Source of the DNA: Streptomyces griseorubiginosus
GTDB lineage: Bacteria > Actinomycetota > Actinomycetes > Streptomycetales > Streptomycetaceae
NCBI RefSeq assembly: GCF_017614965.1
Contig: NZ_WVUG01000065.1
Location: 1 to 33,338, forward strand
Direction of reading: 5' to 3'
Length of the DNA: 33,338 bases
Part shown: positions 23,278 through 31,369 of the stretch, piece by piece
Position numbering within the stretch: the stretch's first letter is position 1
Layout of the letters: each line of letters opens with the position of its first letter
Program-made: the position numbers and the translations under genes
Notes under the pieces: model-generated
Seen by the model: the letters and a program-made list of their open reading frames with translations, nothing else
Databases searched by the model: none
What the model was told of the DNA's origin: nothing

Positions 23278-24405
23278 TCACCCTCGGTCCTCGTCCTCCT
23301 CGGCCAGCACCCGCTGGGCCGTCGCGAACGCGGAGTTCGCCGCGGGCACCCCGCAGTACACCGCCGTCTGCAGCAGCACCGCGCCGATCTCCTCAGGCGT
23401 GAGCCCGTTGCGCCGGGCCGCCCTGACATGCATGGCGAGCTCGTCGTAGTGGCCGTGCGCGACCAGCGCGGTCAGCGTGATCATGCTGCGCTCGCGGCGC
23501 GAGAGGGTGGGATCGGTCCAGATCTCGCCCCAGGCGTAGCGGGAGATGAAGTCCTGGAAGCGGGCGGTGAAGGGCGTCTGGCGGGCCTGAGCCCGGTCCA
23601 CGTGCGCGTCCCCGAGCACCTGGCGCCGTACCTCCATGCCACGCCTGGCGCCCCCGTCGAGGTGGGCCCGCAGCGCCGTCAGCACGGCCCGGGGGCACTG
23701 GGCGGGGGCGAGATGCCCGGCGCCCGGCAGTTCGACGAGGGTGGAGCCGGACACGGCGTCCGCGATCTCCCGCAGATGCGGCGGCGGGGTCGCCCGGTCC
23801 TCACGCCCGGCGATCAGCAGGGTGGGCACGGAGATGTCGGCGAGCCGTTCGCGCAGGTCGAAGGCGGCCAGCGCGTCACAGCAGGCCGCGTACGCCCCGG
23901 GGTCGGCGGCCCCCTGGTCCCGCACGAGTTCGGGAACGGTGAAACCGGGCGTGAACCAGCGCGCCGGAGCGCTCTCCACGAGCCACTCCAGTCCCTCCCG
24001 CCGTACCCGCTCGGCCCGCTCCTCCCACGGCCCCGCGCCGTTGAAGTGGGCGGAGGAGCAGATCACCGCCAGCGACGACAGCCGCTGCGGATGGTGCACG
24101 GCGAGATGCAGACCAACGGCCCCGCCCAGCGACACACCGGCGTAGGCGAACCGTTCGAGGCCGAGCGAGTCGGCGAGCGCGAGCACCAGGTCGGCGAGGT
24201 CACCGACGGTGGCGCCGGGACCGATCAGCCCGGGCGCGGAACCGCCGTGCCCGGGCAGGTCCCAGCGCACCACCCGGTGGGTGACGGACAGCTCGGGCGC
24301 CACCTTGTCCCACAGGGCGTACGACGTCCCGAGCGAAGGGCCGAGCAGCAGCGCGGGCGCGGAAGGGGCGCCCTCCGTGCGGTGATTGAGGAGTTTCTCG
24401 GTCAA
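23278..24405 (-). CDS. pcaL: Fused beta-ketoadipate enol-lactonase / 4-carboxymuconolactone decarboxylase
   Basis: 375 residues, a PcaD-PcaC fusion as in other Actinobacteria (also called pcaDC). The N-terminal alpha/beta-hydrolase (about 1-250) has nucleophile S92 in GVSLGG, an acid D in AGREDRATPP and H in GAGHLAP. The C-terminal decarboxylase domain (about 265-365) shows YAWGEIWTDPTLSRRERSM...HVRAARRNGLTPEEIGAVLLQTAVYCG. One chain thus decarboxylates 4-carboxymuconolactone and opens the enol-lactone to beta-ketoadipate. The start is a TTG with GGAG 5 nt upstream, and it overlaps the pcaB stop (TTGA). It is last gene of pcaH-G-B-L. Confidence 0.92.
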   Translation of the reverse strand: MTEKLLNHRTEGAPSAPALLLGPSLGTSYALWDKVAPELSVTHRVVRWDLPGHGGSAPGLIGPGATVGDLADLVLALADSLGLERFAYAGVSLGGAVGLHLAVHHPQRLSSLAVICSSAHFNGAGPWEERAERVRREGLEWLVESAPARWFTPGFTVPELVRDQGAADPGAYAACCDALAAFDLRERLADISVPTLLIAGREDRATPPPHLREIADAVSGSTLVELPGAGHLAPAQCPRAVLTALRAHLDGGARRGMEVRRQVLGDAHVDRAQARQTPFTARFQDFISRYAWGEIWTDPTLSRRERSMITLTALVAHGHYDELAMHVRAARRNGLTPEEIGAVLLQTAVYCGVPAANSAFATAQRVLAEEDEDRG

Positions 24406-25736
24406 CGTCGCTCCAGGGCACGGTCGGTGAGGTCTCCGGCGGAGCCGGTGTAGCGGGCGGGGTCGGTGGACCCGGTGAGGTCGGTGTCCTTCAACTCGGG
24501 CACCTCGGCGAGGACTTCGCCCAGGGAACGACCCTCCGCGTAGGTGCGACGGGCGGCTTCCGTCAGCACGGACTTGGCGCGGGCGCGGCCCAGCACCGGC
24601 GCCAGCTCGGCGGACAGCCGCTCCGAGACGATCAACCCGTGGGTGAGGCCGAGGTGTTCACGCATCGCGTCGGCGTTCACCCGCAGCCCCTCGGCCAGTT
24701 CGGCGGCGTCCCGGGCGGCCCCGCCGACCAGCCGCAGCAGATCGCGCAGCGGCTCCCACTCGGCGTGCCAGGCACCGGCGGGCCGCTCGTCCTCTGCGGC
24801 CATCGAACCGTAGAGCGTGGCCGCGAGCAGGGGCGCCCGTCGCGCGGCGGCCGCGATCAGCGTGGAGCGCACCGGGTTGGCCTTGTGCGGCATGGCCGAC
24901 GAGCCGCCGCCGCTGCCCTCCGCGACCTCGGCGATCTCGGTGCGGCCGAGGACGAGCACATCGGCCGCGATCTTGCCCAGCGCCCCGGCCGTGAAGGCCA
25001 GACAGCCGGCCAGGTCGGCGATCGGGGTGCGCAGGGTGTGCCAGGGCAGCAGGGGCTCCCGCAGGCCGAGTTCGCGGGCGAAGGCTGCCGTCAGCGCCCG
25101 GGTGTCCTCGGTGCCGTAGGCGGTGAAGGCGGCCAGGGTCCCGGCCGCGCCGCCGAGTTGGGCGGGCAGGCCGTCCCGTACCGTCCGGACGCGGTCCCGT
25201 GCGTCGAGCACCAGTGACCGCCAGCCGGCCGCCTTCAGCCCGAACGTCGTCGGTACGGCGTGCTGGGTGAGCGTGCGTCCCGGCAGCGCGGTGTCGCGGT
25301 GCTCGGCCGCGAGCCGGGCCAGGGCTTCCTCGGTGCGGGCGAGGTCGGCGAGCACGAAGTCCAGGGTGCGCACGGCGACCAGCATCAACGCCGTGTCCAT
25401 GATGTCCTGGCTGGTCGCGCCCCGGTGGACATGGGGGCCGTGCTCCTCGCCCACGGCCTTCGTCAGGTCGGCGACCAGCGGAATGACCGGGTTGCCGCCG
25501 GAGCGGGCGCGCCCGGCGAGGGAGCGCAGGTCGAAGCGGCCGGCGTCGGCCGCCTCGGTCACCGCCGCCGACGCCTCGTACGGGGCGAGATCCAACGCGG
25601 CCTGGGCGCGGGTGAGGGCGGCCTCCGCGTCGAGGAGGGCCTGCAGAAAGGCCGTGTCGGAGGTCGCGGAGGCGGCCGGGGAGCCCGCCCAGCCGGGGGC
25701 GAGCAGGCCCGCGTCGTCGGGATCGGCAGAGGTCAC
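24402..25736 (-). CDS. pcaB: 3-carboxy-cis,cis-muconate cycloisomerase
   Basis: 444 residues of the fumarase/aspartase superfamily. The signature GSSAMPHKANP is at 278-288, with TSQD (108-111) and TQHA (157-160) in the usual places. It converts 3-carboxy-cis,cis-muconate, the PcaHG product, to 4-carboxymuconolactone. The GTG at 25736 overlaps the pcaG stop as GTGA and has GGAG 5 nt upstream. The same frame is open further upstream only as a shadow of pcaG. Adenylosuccinate lyase is the main lookalike, but the operon context settles the call. Confidence 0.92.
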   Translation of the reverse strand: MTSADPDDAGLLAPGWAGSPAASATSDTAFLQALLDAEAALTRAQAALDLAPYEASAAVTEAADAGRFDLRSLAGRARSGGNPVIPLVADLTKAVGEEHGPHVHRGATSQDIMDTALMLVAVRTLDFVLADLARTEEALARLAAEHRDTALPGRTLTQHAVPTTFGLKAAGWRSLVLDARDRVRTVRDGLPAQLGGAAGTLAAFTAYGTEDTRALTAAFARELGLREPLLPWHTLRTPIADLAGCLAFTAGALGKIAADVLVLGRTEIAEVAEGSGGGSSAMPHKANPVRSTLIAAAARRAPLLAATLYGSMAAEDERPAGAWHAEWEPLRDLLRLVGGAARDAAELAEGLRVNADAMREHLGLTHGLIVSERLSAELAPVLGRARAKSVLTEAARRTYAEGRSLGEVLAEVPELKDTDLTGSTDPARYTGSAGDLTDRALERR

Positions 25737-26338
25737 GTGAACTCCAGGAAGACCGTCTCGCCTTCGCCCTGAAGGCGGATGTCGAAACGGTAGGTCCCGT
25801 GGCCCTCGTCCCGCGCGATCAGCGTGTCGCGTCGCGCACGGTCCAGCCGGGCCAGCAGCGGGTCGGCGGCCAGCGCCGTCTCGTCGCCCGGCAGGTAGAT
25901 CCGGGTGAACAGGTGCACCAGCAGTCCGCGCGCGAACACGCACACGCTGAGGTACGGGGCGCTGCGCCCACGGGCGCCCGGCCGCAGGGTGCGTGCGTAC
26001 CAGTGGCCGTTCGCGTCGGTCTGGACGCGCCCCCACCCGGTGAACTCCACGCCGTTGCGGCCCAGATAGCCGCCGGTCGCGGGGTCGCGGCGGATCGAGC
26101 CGTCGGTGGTCGGCACGTTGCCGTCGGGGTCCGCGCCCCACAGCTCCACGAAGGCGTCGGGCAGCGGTTCGCCCTCCCCGTCCAGGACGTACCCGTGGAC
26201 GGTGACGGTGTCCGGGTGCCCGACGGGGGCGATCTCCTCGCCGCCGCGGAAGGGCAGCGCGTATCCGTAGAAGGGGCCCACGGTGTGCGAGGGGGTGGGC
26301 AGCACGCTCTCCGGCTTGCTGGTGTCGATCTTCGTCAT
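25733..26338 (-). CDS. pcaG: Protocatechuate 3,4-dioxygenase alpha subunit
   Basis: 201 residues, intradiol dioxygenase family. TPSHTVGPFYGYALP near the N-terminus, the DAFVELWGADPDG strand and the SAPYLSVCVFARGLLVHLFTRIYLPGD segment are typical of PcaG. The alpha subunit pairs with PcaH and, by family knowledge, lacks the full iron site. Together they open the ring of protocatechuate between its two hydroxyls, giving 3-carboxy-cis,cis-muconate. The ATG is 6 bp after the pcaH stop, and a GGAAGGG inside the end of pcaH probably serves as ribosome-binding site. Confidence 0.93.
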   Translation of the reverse strand: MTKIDTSKPESVLPTPSHTVGPFYGYALPFRGGEEIAPVGHPDTVTVHGYVLDGEGEPLPDAFVELWGADPDGNVPTTDGSIRRDPATGGYLGRNGVEFTGWGRVQTDANGHWYARTLRPGARGRSAPYLSVCVFARGLLVHLFTRIYLPGDETALAADPLLARLDRARRDTLIARDEGHGTYRFDIRLQGEGETVFLEFT

Positions 26339-26344
26339 GGCAGG

Positions 26345-27118
26345 TCAGCGCCCTTCCTCGAGCCAGGTGGCGTTCGGCCCGTCCAGCACGATGTCCCAGT
26401 GGTAGCCCATCGAGAACTCCGGCACGGACAGGTCGTGGTCGTAGGTGGCGACCAGCCGCTGGCGCGCCGCGTCGTCCGTCACCGACTGGATGATCGGGTC
26501 GTACGGGAAGAGCGGGTCGGCCGGGAAGTACATCTGCGTCACCAGCCGCTGGGTGAACGCCGTGCCGAACATGGAGAAGTGGATGTGGGCCGGCCGCCAG
26601 GCGTTGAGGTGGTTGCGCCAGGGGTAGGGGCCGGGCTGGATGGTGGTGAAGTGGTAGCGGCCCTCGGCGTCCGTGATCGTACGGCCGACACCGGTGAAGT
26701 TCGGGTCCAGCGGGGCGTCGTGCTGCTCGCGCTGATGGGCGTAGCGGCCGGCCGAGTTGGCCTGCCAGATCTCGATGAGCTGGCCGCGCACGGGCTTCCC
26801 GGCCCGGTCCAGCAGGCGGCCCGAGACGGTGATGCGCTCGCCGACCGGCTCACCCGTGTGCTGCCGGGTGAGGTCGTTGTCGATGGCGCCGAGGTCCCGC
26901 TCGCCGAAGGCGGGGGAGTGCAGCTCCACCAGCTCCGGGTCCTTGCTGACGTCGATGGCGACCAGCGGCTGCTTGGGGTGGCGCAGCAGCGAGGAGCGGT
27001 ACGGCGCGTAGTCGCGCCGCGGATGGTGCTCGACGGGGGCGCCGTCGGCGACCCGCTTCTCGTACGCGGCGTGCTCGGCCGCGATCTCCTGGTCGATGTC
27101 GTGCTGGGTGAGAGTCAT
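26345..27118 (-). CDS. pcaH: Protocatechuate 3,4-dioxygenase beta subunit (iron-binding)
   Basis: 257 residues with the intradiol dioxygenase signature. Fe(III) ligands are Y126 (GRYAH), Y165 (PYPW), H178 and H180 (RPAHIHFS), all present. The long N-terminal arm (1-80) is normal for PcaH. It is first gene of the operon pcaH-G-B-L and diverges from pcaV. GGGGA precedes the ATG by 7 nt. Expression should be induced by protocatechuate through PcaV. Confidence 0.95.
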   Translation of the reverse strand: MTLTQHDIDQEIAAEHAAYEKRVADGAPVEHHPRRDYAPYRSSLLRHPKQPLVAIDVSKDPELVELHSPAFGERDLGAIDNDLTRQHTGEPVGERITVSGRLLDRAGKPVRGQLIEIWQANSAGRYAHQREQHDAPLDPNFTGVGRTITDAEGRYHFTTIQPGPYPWRNHLNAWRPAHIHFSMFGTAFTQRLVTQMYFPADPLFPYDPIIQSVTDDAARQRLVATYDHDLSVPEFSMGYHWDIVLDGPNATWLEEGR

Positions 27119-27130
27119 GGCGGATTCCCC

Positions 27131-27175
27131 GGTAATTAATCAGGGCACTGAGTATTCTGGTGAAGTTTCCTTCAC
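27131..27175. promoter_or_regulatory. pcaH-pcaV divergent control region with candidate PcaV operator
   Basis: A perfect inverted repeat GTGAAG-TTTC-CTTCAC (27160-27175) lies 42 bp before pcaH, next to an AT-rich island GGTAATTAAT (27131-27140), unusual in this GC-rich DNA. On the minus strand TTCACC, an 18-bp spacer and ATTAAT could form the pcaH promoter, so the repeat would overlap its -35. This is the expected place for a MarR-type repressor. Confidence 0.5.
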
Positions 27176-27308
27176 GCTGCCACCCGAGCCGTCCGGCGTC
27201 AAGACCTCGCAGAAGGACAAGGTCAAACAGGGGAGCACAGGCTGAAGACAGAGGAATGGCCGCCAGGTATCGTTCAGTGCACCAACGAATTCGACGGGGG
27301 GAGCGCAC

Positions 27309-27773
27309 ATGGCAGCGGTGGACCTCGCCACCCACCCCGGGCATCTCGCCCGGCGCCTGCAGCAGGCCCACTACCTGCTGTGGAACACGATGGTCTCGGA
27401 GGAGATCACCTCGCCCCAGTTCGCGGTCCTCAACGCGCTCGTCGCCGAGCCGGGCCTGGACCAGCGCACGGTGGGGGAGCGGGTGGGACTCGACCGGTCC
27501 ACGATCGCCGAGGTGATCAGCCGGCTCGGCAGGCGCGGCCTGCTCGACAAGGTGCGCGACCCGCGGGACGGCCGCCGGTTCCTGCTGCGTCTGACGGAGG
27601 ACGGGGTGCGCACCCACCGCAAGCTGACCGTGCGCACCGCCCGGATGAACCAGGTCTTCCTCGCCCCGCTGTCGGCCGCCGAGCAGACGGTGTTCTTCGA
27701 GCTGATCCAGCGGGTCGCGGACGCGGCCGAGGGGCTCCGCAACCCCGCGGAGCCCCTGGCGGCGCAGGGCTGA
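27309..27773 (+). CDS. pcaV: MarR family repressor of the pca operon
   Basis: 154 residues, MarR-type winged helix: helices 1-2 (about 10-45), HTH (LDQRTVGERVGLDRSTIAEVISRLGRRGLL, about 54-83) and wing (KVRDPRDGRRFLLRLT). R15 is present; from memory, Arg15 contacts protocatechuate in the S. coelicolor PcaV. It diverges from pcaH, as expected for the repressor released by protocatechuate. GGGGGAG lies 5 nt before the ATG. The gene name rests on context and similarity, not on a search. Confidence 0.87.
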   Translation: MAAVDLATHPGHLARRLQQAHYLLWNTMVSEEITSPQFAVLNALVAEPGLDQRTVGERVGLDRSTIAEVISRLGRRGLLDKVRDPRDGRRFLLRLTEDGVRTHRKLTVRTARMNQVFLAPLSAAEQTVFFELIQRVADAAEGLRNPAEPLAAQG

Positions 27774-27799
27774 GCGCATGGCGGCGATCAGGATGCCGA

Positions 27800-28804
27800 T
27801 CAGGACGCCTTCGCGAAGACGACCCAGACCTGGCCCTTGGCGAAGTCGACCGGCTTGCCGTCGTTCGTCGTGAAGTCCGTGCCGTCCGTGGCCTTGGCGC
27901 GCTTCCAGTCGACGTCGTAGGCCCTGCCGTCGCGCAGCACCTTCGCCCGGCCCGAGCCGACCGTGTCGGTGAAGGGCGTGTTGTTGCCGAGGAAGTCGTG
28001 GAAGCGGGACTTGCGCATCGTCACGTACTGCACGACGACCGTCGCCGGGGCCACCGGCTGCCCGTCGGTCGTCCTGCTGGGCGTGCCGTCCATCGCGACC
28101 AGCCAGCCGTGGCGGCCGGCGGACCAGGTGAAGGTGAAGCGGGCGGCGGGATAGCGCACGGTGAGCGAGGTGTCCGGTCGTCCGCCGTCGGGTGCGGGGC
28201 CGTAGCGGAAGCCGTTCGTCAGCGCGCCGGGGCCGGGAGCGGTGCGCATCAGACGGGCCGGGCGCAGATAGAGGTTGTGCGGTGCGGCCCGGTCGCTGCC
28301 GCGGAAGTAGGCGTCGGACGCCTTCTCCGGCGGCTCGGCCTTCAGCGGGGCCTTGGCGATCAGCGGCAGCAGCTTGTGCTGCGCCCCGGAGAAGGCGAGC
28401 GTCGGATGGTCGTACTGGCGCAGCAGTTCCAGATCGGACTCGCGGGCGCTGCGCACCGGGCCGACGACCTTGGGCAGGGTGCTCGCGTACACCGCCATCA
28501 GGCGGCTGAGTCCCCCCTCGACCTGCTCGACGTAGACGACGTCGGCCTGTCGCAGCCCGGTGTGGGGACGGGCGTCGGGGGCGTTGTCGATCTTGACGGC
28601 GAGGACGTGGCCGTGGCTGGTGGCGCTCTTGCTCGGGCTCGGGGAGGTCGGGGTGGGGCTCGGTGGCTCGGTGCGACCGCGACTGTCGTCCGAGGTGTGC
28701 GACTGCGTGCAGCCCGCCGCGAGCGCGGCGGTTGCCGTGGCGGCCAGCAGGGCCACTGTCATCGAGGCGTGTCGTCTGCGCGCCCGCTGTTGCGATCTGC
28801 CCAC
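27800..28804 (-). CDS. DUF3048 (YerB-like) lipoprotein
   Basis: 334 residues, GTG start. A lipoprotein signal with basic RARRRH (8-13), a hydrophobic core and lipobox ALAAGC ends at C32. It is followed by a Ser/Pro/Thr-rich linker (about 38-62) and the paired DUF3048 N- and C-terminal domains (about 64-330; AVKIDNAPDARPHTGLRQADVVYVEQVEGGLSRLMAVY, then NNTPFTDTVGSGRAKVLRDGRAYDVDWKR). It should be anchored to the outer face of the membrane. The function of the family is unsettled. The last codons lie 26 bp from the pcaV stop (convergent). An internal ATG at 28762 would cut the basic region and is less likely. Confidence 0.85.
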   Translation of the reverse strand: MGRSQQRARRRHASMTVALLAATATAALAAGCTQSHTSDDSRGRTEPPSPTPTSPSPSKSATSHGHVLAVKIDNAPDARPHTGLRQADVVYVEQVEGGLSRLMAVYASTLPKVVGPVRSARESDLELLRQYDHPTLAFSGAQHKLLPLIAKAPLKAEPPEKASDAYFRGSDRAAPHNLYLRPARLMRTAPGPGALTNGFRYGPAPDGGRPDTSLTVRYPAARFTFTWSAGRHGWLVAMDGTPSRTTDGQPVAPATVVVQYVTMRKSRFHDFLGNNTPFTDTVGSGRAKVLRDGRAYDVDWKRAKATDGTDFTTNDGKPVDFAKGQVWVVFAKAS

Positions 28805-28837
28805 TGTGGCCCCACATCCCGTGTCAGTGATTGTGCG

Positions 28838-28843
28838 TTTATA
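28838..28843 (-). promoter_or_regulatory. TATAAA -10-like element for the DUF3048 gene
   Basis: TATAAA on the minus strand, about 33 bp before the GTG start, is an AT-rich hexamer standing out from its surroundings. I see no good -35 partner. Confidence 0.25.
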
Positions 28844-29014
28844 GGTTCATTGGTGGCCATACCCGCTCGGTTCTGGTTGCGCGCGTTTGAATACCCCGAA
28901 TGATTCCGAACGACCCCGATGGGCGTACAGGGCGGCGCTTCGCCGAGGAGGGGCCGGGTACTCGGGCCGTCCATGCCACCGGACACCCCGACGCGACGGA
29001 GGGAGCCCCACGCG

Positions 29015-30205
29015 ATGAAGGCTGTGACCTGGCAGGGCAAACGTGACGTACGGGTCGAGGACGTGCCCGATCCGAAGATCCAGGAGCCGACCGACGCGAT
29101 CATCCGCATCACGTCCTCCGGTCTGTGCGGCTCCGATCTGCATCTGTACGAGGTGCTCACCCCGTTCATGACACCGGGCGACATCCTCGGACACGAACCG
29201 ATGGGCATCGTCGAGGAGGTCGGACCCGGGGTGCCGGACCTGGCCGCGGGCGACCGGGTGGTGGTGCCGTTCCAGATCGCCTGCGGCAACTGCTGGATGT
29301 GCCTGACCGGGCTGCCCACCCAGTGCGAGACCACCCAGGTCACCAGCGAGGGCATGGGTGCCGCGCTGTTCGGCTACACCCGGCTCTACGGCGCCGTCCC
29401 GGGCGCCCAGGCCGAGTACCTGCGGGTCCCGCAGGCCCAGTTCGGGCCGATCAAGGTCCCCGAGGGGCCGCCCGACGACCGCTTCGTCTACCTCTCCGAC
29501 GTGCTGCCCACCGCCTGGCAGGCGGTCGAGTACGCGAGCATCCCCGACGGCGGCAGCGTCGCCGTGCTCGGCCTCGGACCGATCGGCGACATGGCCTGCC
29601 GGGTGGCCCGGGTACGCGGCGCAGGGCGGGTCTTCGGCGTCGACCTGGTCAGCGAGCGACTGCGCAGGGCGCGCGCCAGGGGCGTGGAGACGTACGACCT
29701 GAGGCACTTCGACAACGAGAAGGAACTGGTCGAGGCGATCCGCGCCGAGACCGACGGCCGCGGCCCCGACGCCGTGATCGACGCCGTCGGCACCGAGGCC
29801 CACGGCAGCGCGGCCGCCCGCCTCGCCCAGCAGGCCTCGGCGATGCTGCCGCGCAGGATCAGCGGACCGTTCGCCGAACGCTTCAGCGTCGACCGGCTCG
29901 CCGCCCTCCACACCGCGATCGAGCTGGTCCGCCGCGGCGGCACCATCTCCCTGACCGGCGTCTACGGCGGGACGGCCGATCCGATGCCGATGCTCACCCT
30001 CTTCGACAAGCAGATCCAGATGCGCATGGGGCAGGCCAACGTGCGCCGCTGGAGCGACGAGATCATGCCGTATCTGACGGACGAGGACGAGCTCGGCGTC
30101 GACGAGTTCGCCACCCACCGGGTGCCGCTCTCGGACGCCCCGCACGCGTACGAGATGTTCCAGAAGAAGCAGGACGGCGCCGTCAAGGTGCTGATGACGC
30201 CGTGA
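29015..30205 (+). CDS. Zinc-dependent dehydrogenase, formaldehyde dehydrogenase-like
   Basis: 396 residues of the medium-chain Zn-alcohol dehydrogenase family. Catalytic zinc ligands are C38 (GLCGSD) and H60-E61 (GHEPMG). The structural zinc lobe has C90, C93, C96 and C104 (CGNCWMC...C). The Rossmann motif is VLGLGPIG. The long middle insertion (HFDNEKELVEAIRAETDGRGPDAVIDAVGTEAHG) is typical of the glutathione-independent formaldehyde-dehydrogenase-like subgroup. It would oxidise formaldehyde or another small aldehyde or alcohol with NAD. GGAGGGAG precedes the ATG at 29015; the upstream ATG at 28973 is out of the alignment. Formaldehyde released by the Rieske demethylase is a possible substrate. 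Confidence 0.87.
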   Translation: MKAVTWQGKRDVRVEDVPDPKIQEPTDAIIRITSSGLCGSDLHLYEVLTPFMTPGDILGHEPMGIVEEVGPGVPDLAAGDRVVVPFQIACGNCWMCLTGLPTQCETTQVTSEGMGAALFGYTRLYGAVPGAQAEYLRVPQAQFGPIKVPEGPPDDRFVYLSDVLPTAWQAVEYASIPDGGSVAVLGLGPIGDMACRVARVRGAGRVFGVDLVSERLRRARARGVETYDLRHFDNEKELVEAIRAETDGRGPDAVIDAVGTEAHGSAAARLAQQASAMLPRRISGPFAERFSVDRLAALHTAIELVRRGGTISLTGVYGGTADPMPMLTLFDKQIQMRMGQANVRRWSDEIMPYLTDEDELGVDEFATHRVPLSDAPHAYEMFQKKQDGAVKVLMTP

Positions 30206-30224
30206 CCCACCAAGGGGAGCGGAC

Positions 30225-31295
30225 TCAGCCGGGGGAGCCGAGGATCTCGTCCAGGTCATAGCGCACCGGCTCCTGAAGCTGCGCGTAGGTGCAGCTCTCC
30301 GGCGTACGGTCCGGCCGCCAGCGGCGGAACCGGGCCGTGTGCCGGAAGCGCGCCCCGTTCTCCATGTGGTCGTACACCACCTCGGCCACCCGCTCCGGCC
30401 GCAGCGGCACCCACGACAGGTCCTTCTTGCCCGACCAGCGGCTCGGCGCCCCCGGCAGCCGGGCCGTCTCGTGCGCCGCCTCGTCCGACCAGGCCGCCCA
30501 CGGGTGCCCCGCCACGTCGTCCATCCGCAGCGGCTCCAGCTCCTCGACCAGTTCGGCGCGCCGCTTCATGGCGAACGCGGCCGACACGCCCACGTGCTGC
30601 AGCCGGCCCCCGTCGTCGTACAGCCCGAGCAGCAGTGAGCCGACGACCGGGCCGCTCTTGTGGAAGCGGTAGCCCGCGACGACGACGTCCGCGGTGCGCT
30701 CGTGCTTGATCTTGAACATCACCCGCTCGTCCTGGCGGTAGCGCAGGGTGAGCGGCTTGGCGATGACCCCGTCGAGGCCGGCCCCCTCGTACTCCTCGAA
30801 CCAGCCCCGCGCCACCTCGATGTCGGTCGTCGCGGGCGCGAGATGGACCGGCGCGGTGACCCCCGCCAGCGCCCGGGTCAGCAGCGCCCGCCGTTCGGTC
30901 AGCTCCACACCCGTCAGCGCCTCGTCCGCCAGCGCCAGCAGGTCGAAGGCGACGAAGGAGGCCGGGGTCTTCTCGGCGAGCATCCGCACCCGGGAGTCGG
31001 CCGGGTGGATGCGCTCGGTCAGCGCGTCGAAGTCGAGCCGCCCCTCCCGGGCGATCACGATCTCCCCGTCCAGCACGCACCGCTCGGGCACCCGCTCCCT
31101 CAGCGCCGCCACCAGTTCCGGAAAGTACCTGGTCAAAGGCTTTCCGGTACGGCTGCCGAGCTCGACCTCGTCGCCGTCGCGGAACACGATCGCGCGGAAC
31201 CCGTCCCACTTGGCCTCGTACTGCATGCCCGGCGGGATCTTCGCCACCGACTTGGCGAGCATCGGCTTCACGGGCGGCATCACCGGCAGATCCAT
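30225..31295 (-). CDS. ligC: ATP-dependent DNA ligase, LigC/LigD-ligase-domain type
   Basis: 356 residues. The adenylation lysine is K29 in EAKWDGFRA (motif I). Further nucleotidyltransferase motifs are VLDGEIV, ASFVAFDLL, GLDGVIAKP (IV) and MFKIK (V), followed by an OB-fold domain (about 210-345). This is the compact ligase of the bacterial end-joining group, comparable to mycobacterial LigC. It seals nicks and double-strand ends with ATP. It diverges from the polymerase-domain gene with a 74-bp gap, so the two activities of LigD are split over two proteins. No Ku gene lies in the window. The ATG at 31295 lacks a ribosome-binding site and may be leaderless (CAGAAT 7 nt upstream). Confidence 0.9.
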   Translation of the reverse strand: MDLPVMPPVKPMLAKSVAKIPPGMQYEAKWDGFRAIVFRDGDEVELGSRTGKPLTRYFPELVAALRERVPERCVLDGEIVIAREGRLDFDALTERIHPADSRVRMLAEKTPASFVAFDLLALADEALTGVELTERRALLTRALAGVTAPVHLAPATTDIEVARGWFEEYEGAGLDGVIAKPLTLRYRQDERVMFKIKHERTADVVVAGYRFHKSGPVVGSLLLGLYDDGGRLQHVGVSAAFAMKRRAELVEELEPLRMDDVAGHPWAAWSDEAAHETARLPGAPSRWSGKKDLSWVPLRPERVAEVVYDHMENGARFRHTARFRRWRPDRTPESCTYAQLQEPVRYDLDEILGSPG

Positions 31296-31356
31296 GATTC
31301 CGATTCTGCGCGCATACGGCGGCTCTCGCCCGGTGTGCGCGGTGTGCGCGGTGCGC

Positions 31357-31369
31357 CTACCGTGGCCGC
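31357..31369 (+). promoter_or_regulatory. Leaderless-type promoter of the PolDom gene
   Basis: TACCGT (31358-31363) is followed by GGCCGC and then the ATG at 31370: a -10-like TANNNT exactly 6 nt before the start codon, with no ribosome-binding site. Confidence 0.45.

Noticed and set aside
21657..23402. 581-codon open frame (+) over the ATPase end and the SDR gene
   Set aside because: No domain; conflicts with two well-supported genes.
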